A DNA stretch of 39,019 nt from Streptococcus sp. (GTDB lineage Bacteria > Bacillota > Bacilli > Lactobacillales > Streptococcaceae): positions 1-39,019 of the forward strand of contig JAUMZW010000015.1 of NCBI GenBank assembly GCA_030527925.1, given 5' to 3'. This document shows, in pieces, positions 17,158 to 27,800 of this stretch. The notes beneath the pieces were generated by a model that saw nothing but the letters and a program-made list of their open reading frames with translations, was not told the origin of the DNA and did no database searches. The number at the start of each line of letters is the position of its first letter. Position 1 is the stretch's first letter. The translations under genes and the position numbers were made by a program.

Positions 17158-17789
17158 AGACTAATATCTGCTAATGAGTCGATTAGTTGGGTGGCTTTTG
17201 ATTGATCCATTCCAAACCATTTATCTCTTATGGCCCACACATCAGCTTTACTACTAACGCCAGCTTGTATTCCTTTTTCACTATCTTCTATAATAAGAGT
17301 TTCTGTACTCTTAACTCCCAACTCCTCCATTACTTTTAGATAAACATCAGGACTTGGTTTACTTTCTTTAACTTCTTGTCCTGATATAATCATATCAAAA
17401 TAGCCCATAAGTTGTGTCTCAGACAGTGCTCTTAAAATATCTTCCTTTGTCGAATTGGAAGCAAGTGCAAGCTTAATATTTTTTTTCTTTAATTCTAATA
17501 ATACATTTTTTACATCTGTAAAAATCAATTCCTTATAAGGTAGAGGGTGCTGTCTTTTATACTCCGAATATTCTTCTTGAAGTCGTAAAATATCCCAATT
17601 TTCATATTCTTCTCTTAAAATAGCACGCCATATTTGTTTCATGTTACCACCAATAAAAAAACTTGGGGGAAGATGCTTAATTGAAATGCCCTTTTGGTCA
17701 AGAAAAACTTCTCTTCTACGATAATAGAAGCTCTCTGTATCAAATAAAACTCCATCCATATCAAAAATAATTGCTTTATAATTATACAT
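17145..17789 (-). CDS. HAD-superfamily hydrolase (beta-phosphoglucomutase-like)
   Basis: The 214-residue protein has all four HAD motifs: FDMDGVLFDTE near the N-terminus (nucleophile Asp10), LALASNST, KPSPDVY and IIEDSEKGIQAG. The helical cap lies between motifs I and II, as in sugar-phosphate phosphatases and phosphoglucomutases. The substrate cannot be told. The TATAAT on the minus strand at 17801-17796 ends only 6 bases before the ATG, and there is no ribosome binding site, so the mRNA may be leaderless. It is divergent from lysC; the two promoters occupy about 60 bases. Confidence 0.88.
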   Translation of the reverse strand: MYNYKAIIFDMDGVLFDTESFYYRRREVFLDQKGISIKHLPPSFFIGGNMKQIWRAILREEYENWDILRLQEEYSEYKRQHPLPYKELIFTDVKNVLLELKKKNIKLALASNSTKEDILRALSETQLMGYFDMIISGQEVKESKPSPDVYLKVMEELGVKSTETLIIEDSEKGIQAGVSSKADVWAIRDKWFGMDQSKATQLIDSLADISLKIN

Positions 17790-17824
17790 TTATCCATTAT
17801 ACTATCTTTTTATCCATAAAACTA

Positions 17825-17853
17825 CTGACACTAGATTTTTTATTTGTTATAAT
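17825..17853 (+). promoter_or_regulatory. promoter of lysC
   Basis: CTGACA (17825-17830), a 17-base spacer and TATAAT (17848-17853) stand about 30 bases before the lysC ATG. GGGAG is the likely ribosome site. Confidence 0.8.
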
Positions 17854-17882
17854 ATTTATCAATTATATTATGGGAGTGTACT

Positions 17883-19235
17883 ATGAAAGTCATTAAATTT
17901 GGTGGAAGTTCTCTTGCTTCTGCTCAACAATTAAGCAAGGTTTTATCAATTGTCCAATCTGATCTTGAACGACGATTTGTCATTGTTTCTGCACCCGGAA
18001 AACGCGATGCAGAAGATACCAAAGTCACAGATGCCTTAATCCAATATTATAAGGCTTATACTTCAGGAAAAGATGTTAGCTCGCATCAAGAATGGATTAT
18101 CAACCGTTACAAAGATATCGTCACTGAATTAAACCTTAAAGAAGCAGTTTTAAATGATATCGCAGAGGCGATTCAAGACCTAGCTACTCTACCAATAAAA
18201 GGAAATGATTTTCTCTACGATACATTTTTAGCAGCTGGAGAGGATAATAACGCAAAACTCATTGCACAATATTTTACCCAAAATGACCTAGAAGCACGCT
18301 ATATTCATCCTAAAAAAGCTGGAATAATTGTCACAAGCGAACCTGGAAATGCACGTATTTTACCTTCTAGTTATGACCGTATCGAAAATTTAAAAGATTC
18401 AAAAGAAATTTTAGTTATTCCTGGATTCTTTGGTGTTACTGTGGATAATGAAATTTGTACATTTTCTAGAGGAGGATCAGATATCACTGGATCTATTATC
18501 GCAGCTGGTGTTAAAGCTGATCTTTACGAAAATTTCACTGACGTTGATGGCATTTTTGCTGCCCATCCTGGTGTTGTTAAAAACCCACACTCAATTCCTG
18601 AACTGACCTATAAGGAAATGCGTGAACTAGCCTATGCTGGTTTTTCGGTCTTACATGATGAAGCACTCATTCCTGCATATAGGGGAAAAATTCCGCTCGT
18701 TATAAAAAATACAAATAATCCCGACCATCCTGGTACCAAAATTGTTCTAACTCATCAAGATGCTGCTATTCCCGTTGTAGGTATCGCTGGAGACGATAAT
18801 TTTGTAAGCATTGATATGTCTAAATATTTGATGAACCGAGAAGTTGGTTTTGGTCGTAAGGTTCTTCAAATACTTGAAGATTTAAATATTCGTTTTGAAC
18901 ATATGCCGACTGGTATTGATGATTTATCAGTTATTGTTAGAGATAGAGAATTAACACCAATCAAAGAGCAAGAAATTATTTCACAGTTAACTCGTAAACT
19001 AGAAGTTGACCAGGTTGATATTCAGCGTGACTTGTCTATTATCATGATAGTTGGTGAAAACATGAAAAGTCATATCGGTGTTACGGCAACAGCTGCTAAA
19101 GCCTTATCTGATGAACACATAAATCTTACCATGATTTCACAAGGAGCTAGTGAGGTATCTATTATGTTTGTTATCAAATCAGTTGATGAAGAAAGAGCTG
19201 TTAAAGCACTCTATAAAGCCTTTTTCAAATCGTAA
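17883..19235 (+). CDS. lysC: aspartate kinase
   Basis: It phosphorylates aspartate, the first step toward lysine, diaminopimelate, threonine and methionine. The 450-residue protein begins KVIKFGGSSLA. It has the kinase segments GNDFLYDTFLAAGED and FSRGGSDITGSIIAAG, and DVDGIFAAHPGVV. Two ACT-type regulatory domains lie in the last third (VSIDMSKYL region and IIMIVGENM region), so feedback control by an amino acid is likely. It is a monofunctional, single-start form without homoserine dehydrogenase. It is one of two protein-coding genes on the plus strand and is monocistronic, with its own promoter and a hairpin after the stop. Confidence 0.95.
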   Translation: MKVIKFGGSSLASAQQLSKVLSIVQSDLERRFVIVSAPGKRDAEDTKVTDALIQYYKAYTSGKDVSSHQEWIINRYKDIVTELNLKEAVLNDIAEAIQDLATLPIKGNDFLYDTFLAAGEDNNAKLIAQYFTQNDLEARYIHPKKAGIIVTSEPGNARILPSSYDRIENLKDSKEILVIPGFFGVTVDNEICTFSRGGSDITGSIIAAGVKADLYENFTDVDGIFAAHPGVVKNPHSIPELTYKEMRELAYAGFSVLHDEALIPAYRGKIPLVIKNTNNPDHPGTKIVLTHQDAAIPVVGIAGDDNFVSIDMSKYLMNREVGFGRKVLQILEDLNIRFEHMPTGIDDLSVIVRDRELTPIKEQEIISQLTRKLEVDQVDIQRDLSIIMIVGENMKSHIGVTATAAKALSDEHINLTMISQGASEVSIMFVIKSVDEERAVKALYKAFFKS

Positions 19236-19263
19236 AAAAGAGGGTAATATCCTTCTTTTTTCT
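19234..19263. terminator. hairpin between convergent lysC and comX
   Basis: AAAAAAGAGG and CCTTCTTTTTT flank a 7-base loop, with A and T tracts on the two sides. It could end transcription from both lysC and comX. The stem has a bulge, so strength is uncertain. Confidence 0.55.
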
Positions 19264-19264
19264 T

Positions 19265-19738
19265 TTAATTAAAATCTGTAAAATATGGTCGTATTTTTGC
19301 TATAAATTTCTTCTTTCCCTTAAACCTCTCTCCACTAATAACCTTTTTTAGCATTTCCTTTTCATCACAAGCCAAACTATTTTCCAATTGTGATAAAATT
19401 GTTTGATAGGCAATATAGTCATCAACAAGCATTTCCTTTTTAGAAATGCTATGTCCCATCTCAGAAATCTCTTCGTAAGGCATCTTGTTAAACTTTCTTT
19501 TTTGACTTTCTTGATGTCGAATCACATCATTGAGATAATTGGAAAACTTTGTCTTAAAGTAAACACGTAATTTCTTTTTATCTAACATTAAATCAGGCAT
19601 TGATTCTAATAAATGATAGAGGACAACTCTTCCTTCTTGCAACCAATCATCATGTTCCCAAAGTTGAACAAAATAACTCCTCTTTAACTTTAAAACAATT
19701 GGCACCACACAATCAAAATGACTTTCAAAATTTTTCAT
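19265..19738 (-). CDS. comX: competence-specific alternative sigma factor ComX/SigX
   Basis: This small sigma factor directs RNA polymerase to late competence genes for DNA uptake and recombination. The 157-residue protein shows the streptococcal ComX pattern: VPIVLKLKRSYFVQLWEHDD and WLQEGRVVLYHLLE (region 2-like), YFKTKFSNYLNDVIRHQESQ, KRKFNKMPYEEISEMGHSI, and a C-terminal region 4-like part ending GERFKGKKKFIAKIRPYF. Length is normal and no disruption is seen. AAAGGAG precedes the ATG. Upstream lie a ComR-type dyad and a TATAAT, so it should be induced by ComR with the XIP peptide. It is monocistronic, between lysC and greA. In pneumococcus and S. pyogenes the gene is beside rRNA operons, which are not seen here. 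Confidence 0.93.
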   Translation of the reverse strand: MKNFESHFDCVVPIVLKLKRSYFVQLWEHDDWLQEGRVVLYHLLESMPDLMLDKKKLRVYFKTKFSNYLNDVIRHQESQKRKFNKMPYEEISEMGHSISKKEMLVDDYIAYQTILSQLENSLACDEKEMLKKVISGERFKGKKKFIAKIRPYFTDFN

Positions 19739-19763
19739 AATAACTCTCCTTTAAAGTATATTT

Positions 19764-19807
19764 ATTATAATTCTTAAACTCCATTTTCAACATGACATCT
19801 TTGTCAT
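19764..19807 (-). promoter_or_regulatory. ComR-box promoter of comX
   Basis: The dyad ATGACAAAGATGTCAT (minus strand, 19807-19792) has arms TGACA/TGTCA with four bases between, the core of the ComR (ECom) box. A perfect TATAAT follows after 23 bases (19769-19764), with no good -35 hexamer, as expected of an activator-dependent promoter. The comX ATG is about 25 bases further on. Confidence 0.85.
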
Positions 19808-19820
19808 ATAAAGGAAAATA

Positions 19821-19852
19821 AAAAAAGAGAACTCCATTTAGTTCTCTTTTTT
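19821..19852 (-). terminator. terminator of greA
   Basis: A perfect 12-base stem AAAAAAGAGAAC/GTTCTCTTTTTT with an 8-base loop lies directly after the greA stop. It isolates comX from the mltG-greA transcript. Confidence 0.9.
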
Positions 19853-19854
19853 AT

Positions 19855-20337
19855 TTATTTTGTTTTCTCAACACTAAGAATTTTAACATCATAAGCACCT
19901 GCTGGAGAATCAATTTTTGCAACATCTCCAGTTTTCTTACCAATCAACGCTTGGGCTATCGGACTTTCATTAGAAATTTTTCCAGAAAAAATATCTGCAC
20001 CAGCTGCACCAACGATTGAATAAGAATCTTTATCCGTTGTTCCTACTTCTTGAACAGTAACTGTTTTTCCAATAGCAACCTCATCTTTAGCTACAGCGTC
20101 ACTATCAATAATTTCTGCATATCGTAACTTAGTCTCCAGTGTAGAAATTTGACCTTCAACAAATGCTTGCTCATCCTTTGCTGCATCATATTCACTATTT
20201 TCCGACAAATCTCCATAAGAACGAGCTATTTTAATACGCTCAATAACTTCTGGACGTCTTACTAATTTAAGTTCTTCTAATTCTTGTTCCAATTGTTCTT
20301 TTTCGGAAACAGTCATTGGATATGTTTTTTCTGCCAT
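19855..20337 (-). CDS. greA: transcription elongation factor GreA
   Basis: It rescues backtracked RNA polymerase by stimulating cleavage of the nascent RNA. The 160-residue protein has the N-terminal coiled coil, with [20 protein letters not shown] carrying the acidic tip residues, and the C-terminal FKBP-like domain ([15 protein letters not shown]). I took ATG 20337 (MAEKTYPMT), which gives the family length. The open frame upstream runs into mltG and has no homology. It lies 22 bases after mltG and is cotranscribed with it. Confidence 0.96.
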   Translation of the reverse strand: MAEKTYPMTVSEKEQLEQELEELKLVRRPEVIERIKIARSYGDLSENSEYDAAKDEQAFVEGQISTLETKLRYAEIIDSDAVAKDEVAIGKTVTVQEVGTTDKDSYSIVGAAGADIFSGKISNESPIAQALIGKKTGDVAKIDSPAGAYDVKILSVEKTK

Positions 20338-20359
20338 ATTTACTTTCTTCTCTTTTCTG

Positions 20360-22132
20360 TTAATTAATCTGACTATTGATGTATTTTTCAACATTCTCAT
20401 TATGTTCATCGTAGGTTTGTGAATAATAGACCTTACCAGTCTTAACATCGGCTACAAAATACAAGTAATCTGTTGAAGCAGGAGATACTGCTGCTTTAAT
20501 AGCTGATAAACTTGGACTATCTACTGGTCCAGGTGTCAAACCTGTATTGACATAAATATTGAATGGTGAATCAATTTCTGTATTTACTGTTGCATCCTCA
20601 GCAAGAGTGGTTTTTTCACCTAACTTATCCATCGCATATAAAATTGCAATATTACTTTGAAGAGGCATACCACTATCTAAACGATTATAAAATACACTTG
20701 AGATATTACGTCTATCATCATCTGTAGAACCTTCCTTCTCAAGTAATGAGGCCATTGATAAGACTTCATTCACAGTCATATTTTTAGATGATATTTTAGA
20801 ATATAAGCTAGATAGATTAGTATCCATCGTTGAAAGCATATCCTCGACTAATTCTTCTAAAGTTGTTTCCTTATAATAGCTATATGTCGCTGGAAAAAGA
20901 TACCCCTCTAGCTGGTACTTGACTGAAGATTTATCTGGCAAACTTCCTAATAAATTAGGATATTTTGCAACCATCTTATCAATAAAATCTTGATTCTGAA
21001 CCAATTTAAGAAAAGCTGATGCTTTAAAAGGAGTTGAAACCTTTGATTTAGCAGCTGAATTTTTTTCAATTGCAGATGCAATTTGTTTAATCGTATACCC
21101 TTCTGTAATTAATATCTTGCCTAAAGCTGGTTTAGTAGGTTCTGCCGTACCACCTTTTTGTAATTCTGTTGCAATATCATCTAATGACATGCTCTTTTGA
21201 AGATTATAATAACCACTTTGGAAGTTTGTGTAATTTTTAAACTTGGAATAAAAATTAAAAACCTGTGCATTTTTAATGACACCTGATTTTTGCAAGATAC
21301 GCCCAATCAGCTTATTTCCTGAGCCAGACGGAATCTCTACTTGAACATAGCTATTATCATTTTTATCTACTGGCTTTAGGGCACTTGAAACATATGTTAC
21401 TCCCAAAACACCAGCCACTAAACATAACAAAACAATTCCTGTAATAAGATATAAGGAAATACGTTTTGCTAGTTTATTTGTCTTAACCTTTTTAGCTTGC
21501 CTAGTACCTAACTTTTCCATATGAGGCTCTATTTTGTCTTCAGTAGCTATCATTTCATCAGCATCGACTTGATTCGTGAGAGATACAATTTCTTTGGCAA
21601 CCTCAAGACCCTCAGAAGACCTAACAATATTGCTATCATCAGTTATTGCAAAAATTTCTGAAGTTTCACCTTTTGGATCTGACACCTGATTAACAATCAA
21701 TGTATCAGGATCAGCATGCTTATCAACTATTTCCGTATAAACTTTATTATTATCAAGCTGTTTCTGATTTTGTTGATACTCTTGTTCTCTTATAGTCTCT
21801 AATTGATGTTGCTCTTCAAGATCTTTTTTACTCTGTTCGGCTTTCAACTTTTCCTGTAAGGCTTTTTGTTGAAGTACTTCTTGTGCCTTCTTAGCTAACG
21901 CTGCTTTTTCTGCTAAAGCTTTTTTCTCTTGTTCTTCTTTTAATTTTTCAGCTTCATATTTCGCTAAAAGTCTTGCTGTATTTTCTGCAGCTTCTTTTGC
22001 TTCTATTTCTTTTTGTTGAAGTTCTGCTTCACGTTTTTTTCTTAAACGGTTAGCTTCTTCCAACTCAGCTAAAATTTGTTCCTTAAAACTTTTCTTATGA
22101 GATTTTTGCTTATCGTCGTTAAAATCGGTCAA
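20360..22132 (-). CDS. mltG: endolytic murein transglycosylase MltG (TTG start)
   Basis: This membrane-anchored enzyme cuts nascent glycan strands during peripheral wall synthesis. The 590-residue protein has a long cytoplasmic N-terminal part. Residues about 15-125 are Lys/Glu/Ala/Gln-rich and almost certainly coiled coil, followed by an acidic linker. One membrane helix (about 225-249) and an extracellular YceG domain complete it. The catalytic Glu lies in ASLLEKEG (about 462-468), followed by [14 protein letters not shown] and [12 protein letters not shown]. The start is TTG 22132 with AGGAGG 7 bases upstream. The cytoplasmic extension is typical of streptococci. A good promoter at 22163-22191 serves it and greA. 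Confidence 0.94.
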   Translation of the reverse strand: MTDFNDDKQKSHKKSFKEQILAELEEANRLRKKREAELQQKEIEAKEAAENTARLLAKYEAEKLKEEQEKKALAEKAALAKKAQEVLQQKALQEKLKAEQSKKDLEEQHQLETIREQEYQQNQKQLDNNKVYTEIVDKHADPDTLIVNQVSDPKGETSEIFAITDDSNIVRSSEGLEVAKEIVSLTNQVDADEMIATEDKIEPHMEKLGTRQAKKVKTNKLAKRISLYLITGIVLLCLVAGVLGVTYVSSALKPVDKNDNSYVQVEIPSGSGNKLIGRILQKSGVIKNAQVFNFYSKFKNYTNFQSGYYNLQKSMSLDDIATELQKGGTAEPTKPALGKILITEGYTIKQIASAIEKNSAAKSKVSTPFKASAFLKLVQNQDFIDKMVAKYPNLLGSLPDKSSVKYQLEGYLFPATYSYYKETTLEELVEDMLSTMDTNLSSLYSKISSKNMTVNEVLSMASLLEKEGSTDDDRRNISSVFYNRLDSGMPLQSNIAILYAMDKLGEKTTLAEDATVNTEIDSPFNIYVNTGLTPGPVDSPSLSAIKAAVSPASTDYLYFVADVKTGKVYYSQTYDEHNENVEKYINSQIN

Positions 22133-22162
22133 AGCTCATCCTCCTTATTTTAATCAACCGCC

Positions 22163-22191
22163 ATTATATCTTAAAAACTGTATAAAATCAA
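22163..22191 (-). promoter_or_regulatory. promoter of mltG-greA
   Basis: On the minus strand TTGATT (22191-22186), 17 bases, then TATAAT (22168-22163). The mltG TTG start is about 30 bases on. Confidence 0.75.
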
Positions 22192-22245
22192 GCTTCATAC
22201 TCATCTGTTATCTATTTTTAATAAATATCATATTAAAAGACTAAT

Positions 22246-22734
22246 TTATTCTGTCATGTTTAAAAACATATCAAACCACAATTGGTTTCCAAATGTTGAA
22301 TCAGAAACTCCTAATTCTTTAAAACCGTTCATTTCATAATAAGAAATAAGATAATCATGGCATGTTAGAGATAGCCCAAGATAAGATTTATGATGACAAT
22401 AATCCTTTAAAACAGCCAATAGCATAGTTCCTAAACCTTGACCTTGATATAAAGGGTGAATTGATAAACTTAAAATCATTAAATAAGCACAATTAGATTC
22501 ACAAGGACGGTATGATTTAAATAAATCGTCAGATATGGTTTTACTATTAGATACTGTACTGATACAGTAAGCTACCAAAGACTCATTATCTTCAATTACA
22601 ACAACTGAATCAGGCGTTTTAGATAAATAGTCTTGAATCACCGAATAGGGGATAATTTCATCTGGTTGAAAATTGAGACATTCAAGATTATAGATAGCTT
22701 CTAAATCTGATAATTTAGCATTTCTAATGTTCAT
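22246..22734 (-). CDS. GNAT-family N-acetyltransferase
   Basis: The 162-residue protein has the GNAT fold signature. It starts with NIRNAKLSDLEAIYNLE. Acetyl-CoA binding motif A is LSIHPLYQGQGLGTMLL, and YYEMNGFKELG is near the end. The acceptor is unknown; proteins of this type acetylate small molecules or peptides. It lies 46 bases after murC, probably on the same transcript, though a small hairpin stands between. The ribosome site before its ATG is poor, suggesting low expression. It is conserved in this position in related streptococci as far as I recall. Confidence 0.85.
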   Translation of the reverse strand: MNIRNAKLSDLEAIYNLECLNFQPDEIIPYSVIQDYLSKTPDSVVVIEDNESLVAYCISTVSNSKTISDDLFKSYRPCESNCAYLMILSLSIHPLYQGQGLGTMLLAVLKDYCHHKSYLGLSLTCHDYLISYYEMNGFKELGVSDSTFGNQLWFDMFLNMTE

Positions 22735-22760
22735 AATTACATTCTCACTAACAGGTTAAA

Positions 22761-22782
22761 ACCCGTCAAAAGACAGGTTTTT
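22761..22782 (-). terminator. weak hairpin after murC
   Basis: The stem ACCTGTC/GACGGGT with loop TTTT and a short T run lies at the murC stop and may partly end transcription before the acetyltransferase gene. Confidence 0.4.
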
Positions 22783-24106
22783 ATTGTGTATTTTTAGTTG
22801 ACGTAGATAAAATTTCTTCAAATGATCGTTCATAAACTTGAATATCACCTGCTCCCATAAAGATATAAACAGCATTATCATGATTCAACAAAGGAGAAAC
22901 ATTTTCAACTGTAATAACTTTGGCAGGTTTTTTAATTTTATATGCTAAATCTTCAACTTTAACTTCACCAGTATCCTTTTCACGCGCAGAACCATAAATT
23001 TCAGCAAGATAGACTTGGTCTGCTTCATTTAAAGCTAATGCAAAATCTTCCATCAAAGCAATTGTACGTGTAAACGTATGTGGTTGGAAAACAGCAATAA
23101 TATCTTTTGATGGATATTTTTGACGCGCAGCGTCTAGTGTTGCTGTTATTTCCTTAGGATGATGAGCAAAGTCATCTATAATGATCGTATCATTAACAAT
23201 TTTTTCTGTAAAACGTCTCTTAACCCCTGAAAAAGTTTTAAGATGTTCTGAAACTAATGTCATATCAATACCAACAATATATAAGTTAGCAATAACAGCA
23301 GTTGCATTCATAATATTATGTTTACCAAAGGCAGGAACATGGAAGCGTCCAATGTTTTCCCCATGATATTTGACACTAAAATCAGAACCATTTGTTGTTC
23401 TTGAAATATCGTAAGCAATAAAGTCATTATTATCTTCAAAGCCATAATAGTAAACTGGTGTTTGCGTTTTAATACGTCTTAAATACTCATCCTCACCATA
23501 TAAGAACAAACCTGATTGAACTTGATTTGCATAATCTTGAAATGCATTGAAAACATCATCAATACTTTCAAAATAGTCAGGATGATCAAAATCAATATTA
23601 GTAATAATAGAATATGCTGGATAATAGGGTTTAAAATGACGTTCATACTCATCAGACTCAAATACGAAATACTTGGCGTTCTCAGAACCTCTACCAGTAC
23701 CATCTCCTATTAGATAAGAAGTATCTGTAATATTTGATAACACATGAGATAACAAACCTGTAGTTGATGTCTTACCATGAGCACCGGCAACCCCCAAGCT
23801 TACAAATTGCTCCATAAACTCACCTAAAAATTCATGGTAGCTTTTAAATGACATCCCTTTTTTAAGAACAGTTGCAATTTCTACATTATCTTCTTTAAAG
23901 GCATTTCCAGCAATTATTTCAACATCGTCTTTAATATTGTCAGCTGAAAACTTTAAAATTTCAATACCTGCTTGCTCTAAGCCATATTGAGTAAAATAAT
24001 ACTTCTCAACATCACTTCCTTTAACCTCATGTCCCATTTGATGCAACATCAAGGCCAATGCACTCATACCTGAGCCCTTAATTCCTATAAAATAAAATTT
24101 TTTCAC
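22781..24106 (-). CDS. murC: UDP-N-acetylmuramate-L-alanine ligase (GTG start)
   Basis: It adds L-alanine to UDP-MurNAc using ATP, the first amino acid of the peptidoglycan stem peptide, in the cytoplasm. The 441-residue protein has the Rossmann start [16 protein letters not shown]. The ATP loop is [15 protein letters not shown], with [18 protein letters not shown] and [10 protein letters not shown]. Length is normal for streptococcal MurC. The start codon is GTG 24106, preceded by AAAGGAG. It follows the unknown gene at 24125 by 18 bases. Confidence 0.96.
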   Translation of the reverse strand: MKKFYFIGIKGSGMSALALMLHQMGHEVKGSDVEKYYFTQYGLEQAGIEILKFSADNIKDDVEIIAGNAFKEDNVEIATVLKKGMSFKSYHEFLGEFMEQFVSLGVAGAHGKTSTTGLLSHVLSNITDTSYLIGDGTGRGSENAKYFVFESDEYERHFKPYYPAYSIITNIDFDHPDYFESIDDVFNAFQDYANQVQSGLFLYGEDEYLRRIKTQTPVYYYGFEDNNDFIAYDISRTTNGSDFSVKYHGENIGRFHVPAFGKHNIMNATAVIANLYIVGIDMTLVSEHLKTFSGVKRRFTEKIVNDTIIIDDFAHHPKEITATLDAARQKYPSKDIIAVFQPHTFTRTIALMEDFALALNEADQVYLAEIYGSAREKDTGEVKVEDLAYKIKKPAKVITVENVSPLLNHDNAVYIFMGAGDIQVYERSFEEILSTSTKNTQ

Positions 24107-24124
24107 GAATAATACTCCTTTGGT

Positions 24125-24727
24125 TTAATCAAGGCGTGTTAGGTTAAACTCTTGGGCAACCGTATGACCTGCTCTGATTTGTTTTTCTCTTGGATTGTAG
24201 ATTTGACTTTTTTTCAAAAAATCATATGAATTCTTTTGCCCTTTTTTAACAGGCTCATTTTTAGGTTCTGTATAAGTTCTAGGCAATTCAGCTATAATAT
24301 AATTTTCTTGTTTTAATTTATCTGCTAAAACTTTTAAGTCTCCAAATGATTTTGAGGCCGACTTTTTAGGTAATGAAGCTTCTAACTGTTTTTTAAACAC
24401 AGGTTTTGACGGAATCTTTTTATCCATATCAAAATAAGCCTGTTTTTTTCGTTTGACATCATCTCTTGCAGCTTCTCTTGCCAACTCAGCATAAGACTTA
24501 CCAGCGTCTTTGATTGCCTCTTTTTGAGAAAAACTACTCTTGCCATAGAATTGGTCACCCCTATCCAGAGTTATCTCTTCTACTACATCTGAGTAATTTT
24601 TCTCATGATATGAGCCATGAATATTAGTTATTAAGTCTTCTTCTTCATAAAGTTCCATTAATTTCACAGGTTCAACCACCGACTCATTGTCCTGAACAAG
24701 AGGAAATTGATTTCTAAAATTTGTCAT
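24125..24727 (-). CDS. conserved streptococcal protein of unknown function
   Basis: I do not recognise a domain. The 200-residue product is hydrophilic, without signal peptide or membrane segment. It has an acidic first third (LMELYEEEDLI region), then a Lys/Arg/Ala/Glu-rich middle (SYAELAREAARDDVKRKKQA) that may form a helix. A basic, Lys-rich linker and the C-terminal part NPREKQIRAGHTVAQEFNLT follow. The composition suggests a flexible protein that may bind nucleic acid or a partner, but this is only inference. AGGATGTGA precedes the ATG. It sits between the SNF2 helicase (75 bases) and murC (18 bases) and is probably cotranscribed. Confidence 0.75.
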   Translation of the reverse strand: MTNFRNQFPLVQDNESVVEPVKLMELYEEEDLITNIHGSYHEKNYSDVVEEITLDRGDQFYGKSSFSQKEAIKDAGKSYAELAREAARDDVKRKKQAYFDMDKKIPSKPVFKKQLEASLPKKSASKSFGDLKVLADKLKQENYIIAELPRTYTEPKNEPVKKGQKNSYDFLKKSQIYNPREKQIRAGHTVAQEFNLTRLD

Positions 24728-24802
24728 GAACTCACATCCTTTCTACAACTTTTTATTATAACCTAAATTATGACTTTAATCAAAACTTAGTTTTAATCAA
24801 AA

Positions 24803-27800
24803 TCATACCTCTGATAGACCTAAAATCTCTTTAATTTCTTCTAATGTCATACTAGATTTCGATTCAACACCATCTAACACTGACGATACAAGGTGTTTTT
24901 TACTTTCTTGTAAAGCTAGTATCTTTTCCTCTATTGTCCCTCTTGTAATTAATCGATAAACCTCTACGTTTGACTTTTGTCCAATTCGATGAGCTCTACT
25001 GATTGCTTGCATCTCAACAGCAGGATTCCACCATAGATCAATTAAAATAACCGTATCTGCTCCAGGTAGATTTAGACCAACTCCTCCAGCTTTTAACGAG
25101 ATTAAAAAAGCATCTTTTGCACCCTTATTAAAAGCTTGGGTCATTTCTTGTCTATCATTTGCCAAAGTTGAACCAGTTATCTTATAAGATGTCATATCAA
25201 GGTCAATCATTACCTGTTCTGCTATGTCTAACATCCCTCTAAATTGTGAAAATACTAGGACTCTATGTCCATTTTCCTTAATTTGAAGCAGTAATTGTCT
25301 TAAACTTTCAACTTTACCACTATCATCTTGATAATCCATAAAAAGACTAGGTGTATCACAAATCTGACGCAATCGTGTAATTCCAGATAATATTTCAATC
25401 TTCCTTCGATTAAAGGTTTCATTAGAAACACCTATAACTTGATTTTGAATCTGTTGGAGTTGTGCCAAATACAGCGATTTTTGAGGCTCTGTTAATTCAT
25501 TAGGGTATGTAATCTCAATTAAATCTGGTAATTCTGGTAATACATCTTCCTTCTTACGTCTTAAAACAAAAGGTTTTATAAACTGAGCGACCTTCTTACT
25601 ATCAAGCTTCAAAAAATCTTTTTTTCCAGGTAATAATCCTGGTAAAACAATTTGAAAAATAGACCAGATTTCTAGTAATTTGTTTTCAATTGGCGTTCCT
25701 GAAAGTGCAAAACAGTTCTTTACTTTAAAATGACGCAGTTCTTGTGCAATCTTTGTTTGACTATTTTTTATAACCTGTGCCTCATCTAATATTAAATAAT
25801 CAAATTGATAAGCACTGTACACTTCACTATCTTGTCTAAAAGATGCATAACTAGTTACCATAACCGATGGTGATTCAGCAATTAAAGCATCTCTATTCCC
25901 TTTCAATCCATAGATTACAGCAACTTCAACTTCAGGTGCAAATTTTTTAAATTCATCTCTCCAGTTATAGATTAGACTAGACGGAGCCAAGATTAAGACC
26001 TTAGCGCCTTTTTTTACCTTATCTAGTAGAAAAGAAATAGTCTGTAGAGTTTTACCAAGTCCCATATCATCAGCCAAGACGCCACCAAAACCATAAGAAT
26101 CTAACATAGAAAACCATCTTATGCCTGATTTTTGATAATCTCTTAATTTTGCATGAACAACTGGTAGATCAATCTTAAAACTTTCTGGATGTGCTAAGTC
26201 GTAAGCTAGTTGTTTAAATTCCTCAGACAACGTAATCCTATTACTATCACTAAAAGTTTCCGTTATCCTAAGAGCAGACAACTTATCTAGCTTCCCATAT
26301 CCGGACTCAGAAAAATGAATTCGTAAATTTTTTAATGTCTGACTAATTTGTTTAATTTCATCATCAAAAACTAGAACTTTACCACCCGTTGTTATAATAT
26401 AATCTTGCCCTTTTAAAAGCCCTTCCATGGCTTTACTAATATCACTATTATTTATATTTGAAAAGTCAAAAGAAATATCTAGTAAACTACCCTGTCCAGA
26501 AATCTTTACTCTCGTATCATCATAAATAAACAAATCCTCTAATTCATCGGATAACAATACTTCACCTAAACGTCGAAATGTTAGTAGAGTATCTGTAAAA
26601 AAATGATATATATCTGAAGGTGTGCTTATTGGTATAGCTGATTTGAAATCTTCTGTAAAACCATGAGTTATAAGTGCTGTAAAAATTTGCCTTTCATGTC
26701 TAAAATGACTAGCAAAAGGTAGCTCTGAATATTCTTTAAATGATGAAACTATCCTATCCTCATATTTAAAAGACATGTTTAAGGTAATCATATCATCTAC
26801 ATAATCAAAAACAAATAAAACTTTAAAATCCTGAATATCAAACACTTTCGGAGCACTTACATTTCCCAATAACTTGAAGTCTAACAAAGCTGAAGCCAAT
26901 TTTGCCTGTTCAGAAATGTCAAAACTAATTCGCTTTATCAAATTCGAATCAAGCGGCACGTTCCTAATAGCTTGAAAAATTTGTAATTGCCTTAAACTCA
27001 ACTCATAAAAAGTTCCTTTTAAAAATAGAAATTGAGCATTGCTAAATAACTTAAAATTTTTTTCTTCGATCAATAGTTCTATAAAATGCCTATGCAAAAA
27101 AACTTTAAATGAAAACAAATCATCATTACCCGATAACTGACAAAACGAAAAATGTTTATAGTAGTGTTGTGCTATTTGACAAGAAAAATAATATAAACTT
27201 TGTGCAAGACTTATCCCCTCTTCAAAAAAGCCTGTCGGAAAATTTAAATACCTAGCACGACTTGGTAAGATATACTCTAACTCTGAATAATCTTGAGAAG
27301 GTATAATCTTCCATAAAAATTGAATAAACTCTTGACTAGGTAAGTCAAATTTTTCAAAGTTGAGTTGTTCAAAGTAGCTCTTGCCTATCTGATAATAGCC
27401 TGATTTTCTCACTGTCTGTAGAAATGATTTAATATCTCTAACAACATAACTTTTTTCATCTGATATTCGATTTAATTTTATCGTCCACCAAATATCTGAA
27501 GAATAAAAACTTGGTTCACCTTCCACACATAAGCGATACAAAATTGAATAATCATCACTAGCTTCTAAATCACTTAAAAAAAGGTGCCCAAAAGTGGTTT
27601 CTTCTTTGACAGCTACCGCTTCTTGTTTTTGACCCATCATTTCCTTCTCAAGTTCTTGTCCATCAGATTCGTTTTTTAGGTAAGCTTCAAGAGCTGCTAG
27701 ATGCTGACAGTATTTTTTTTGTAAAAAGAATGAACACTCACAATTGATTAGATAATCTTCCTTTGAATAATCAATATGATAGTCTTCCACAATAGCTTTC

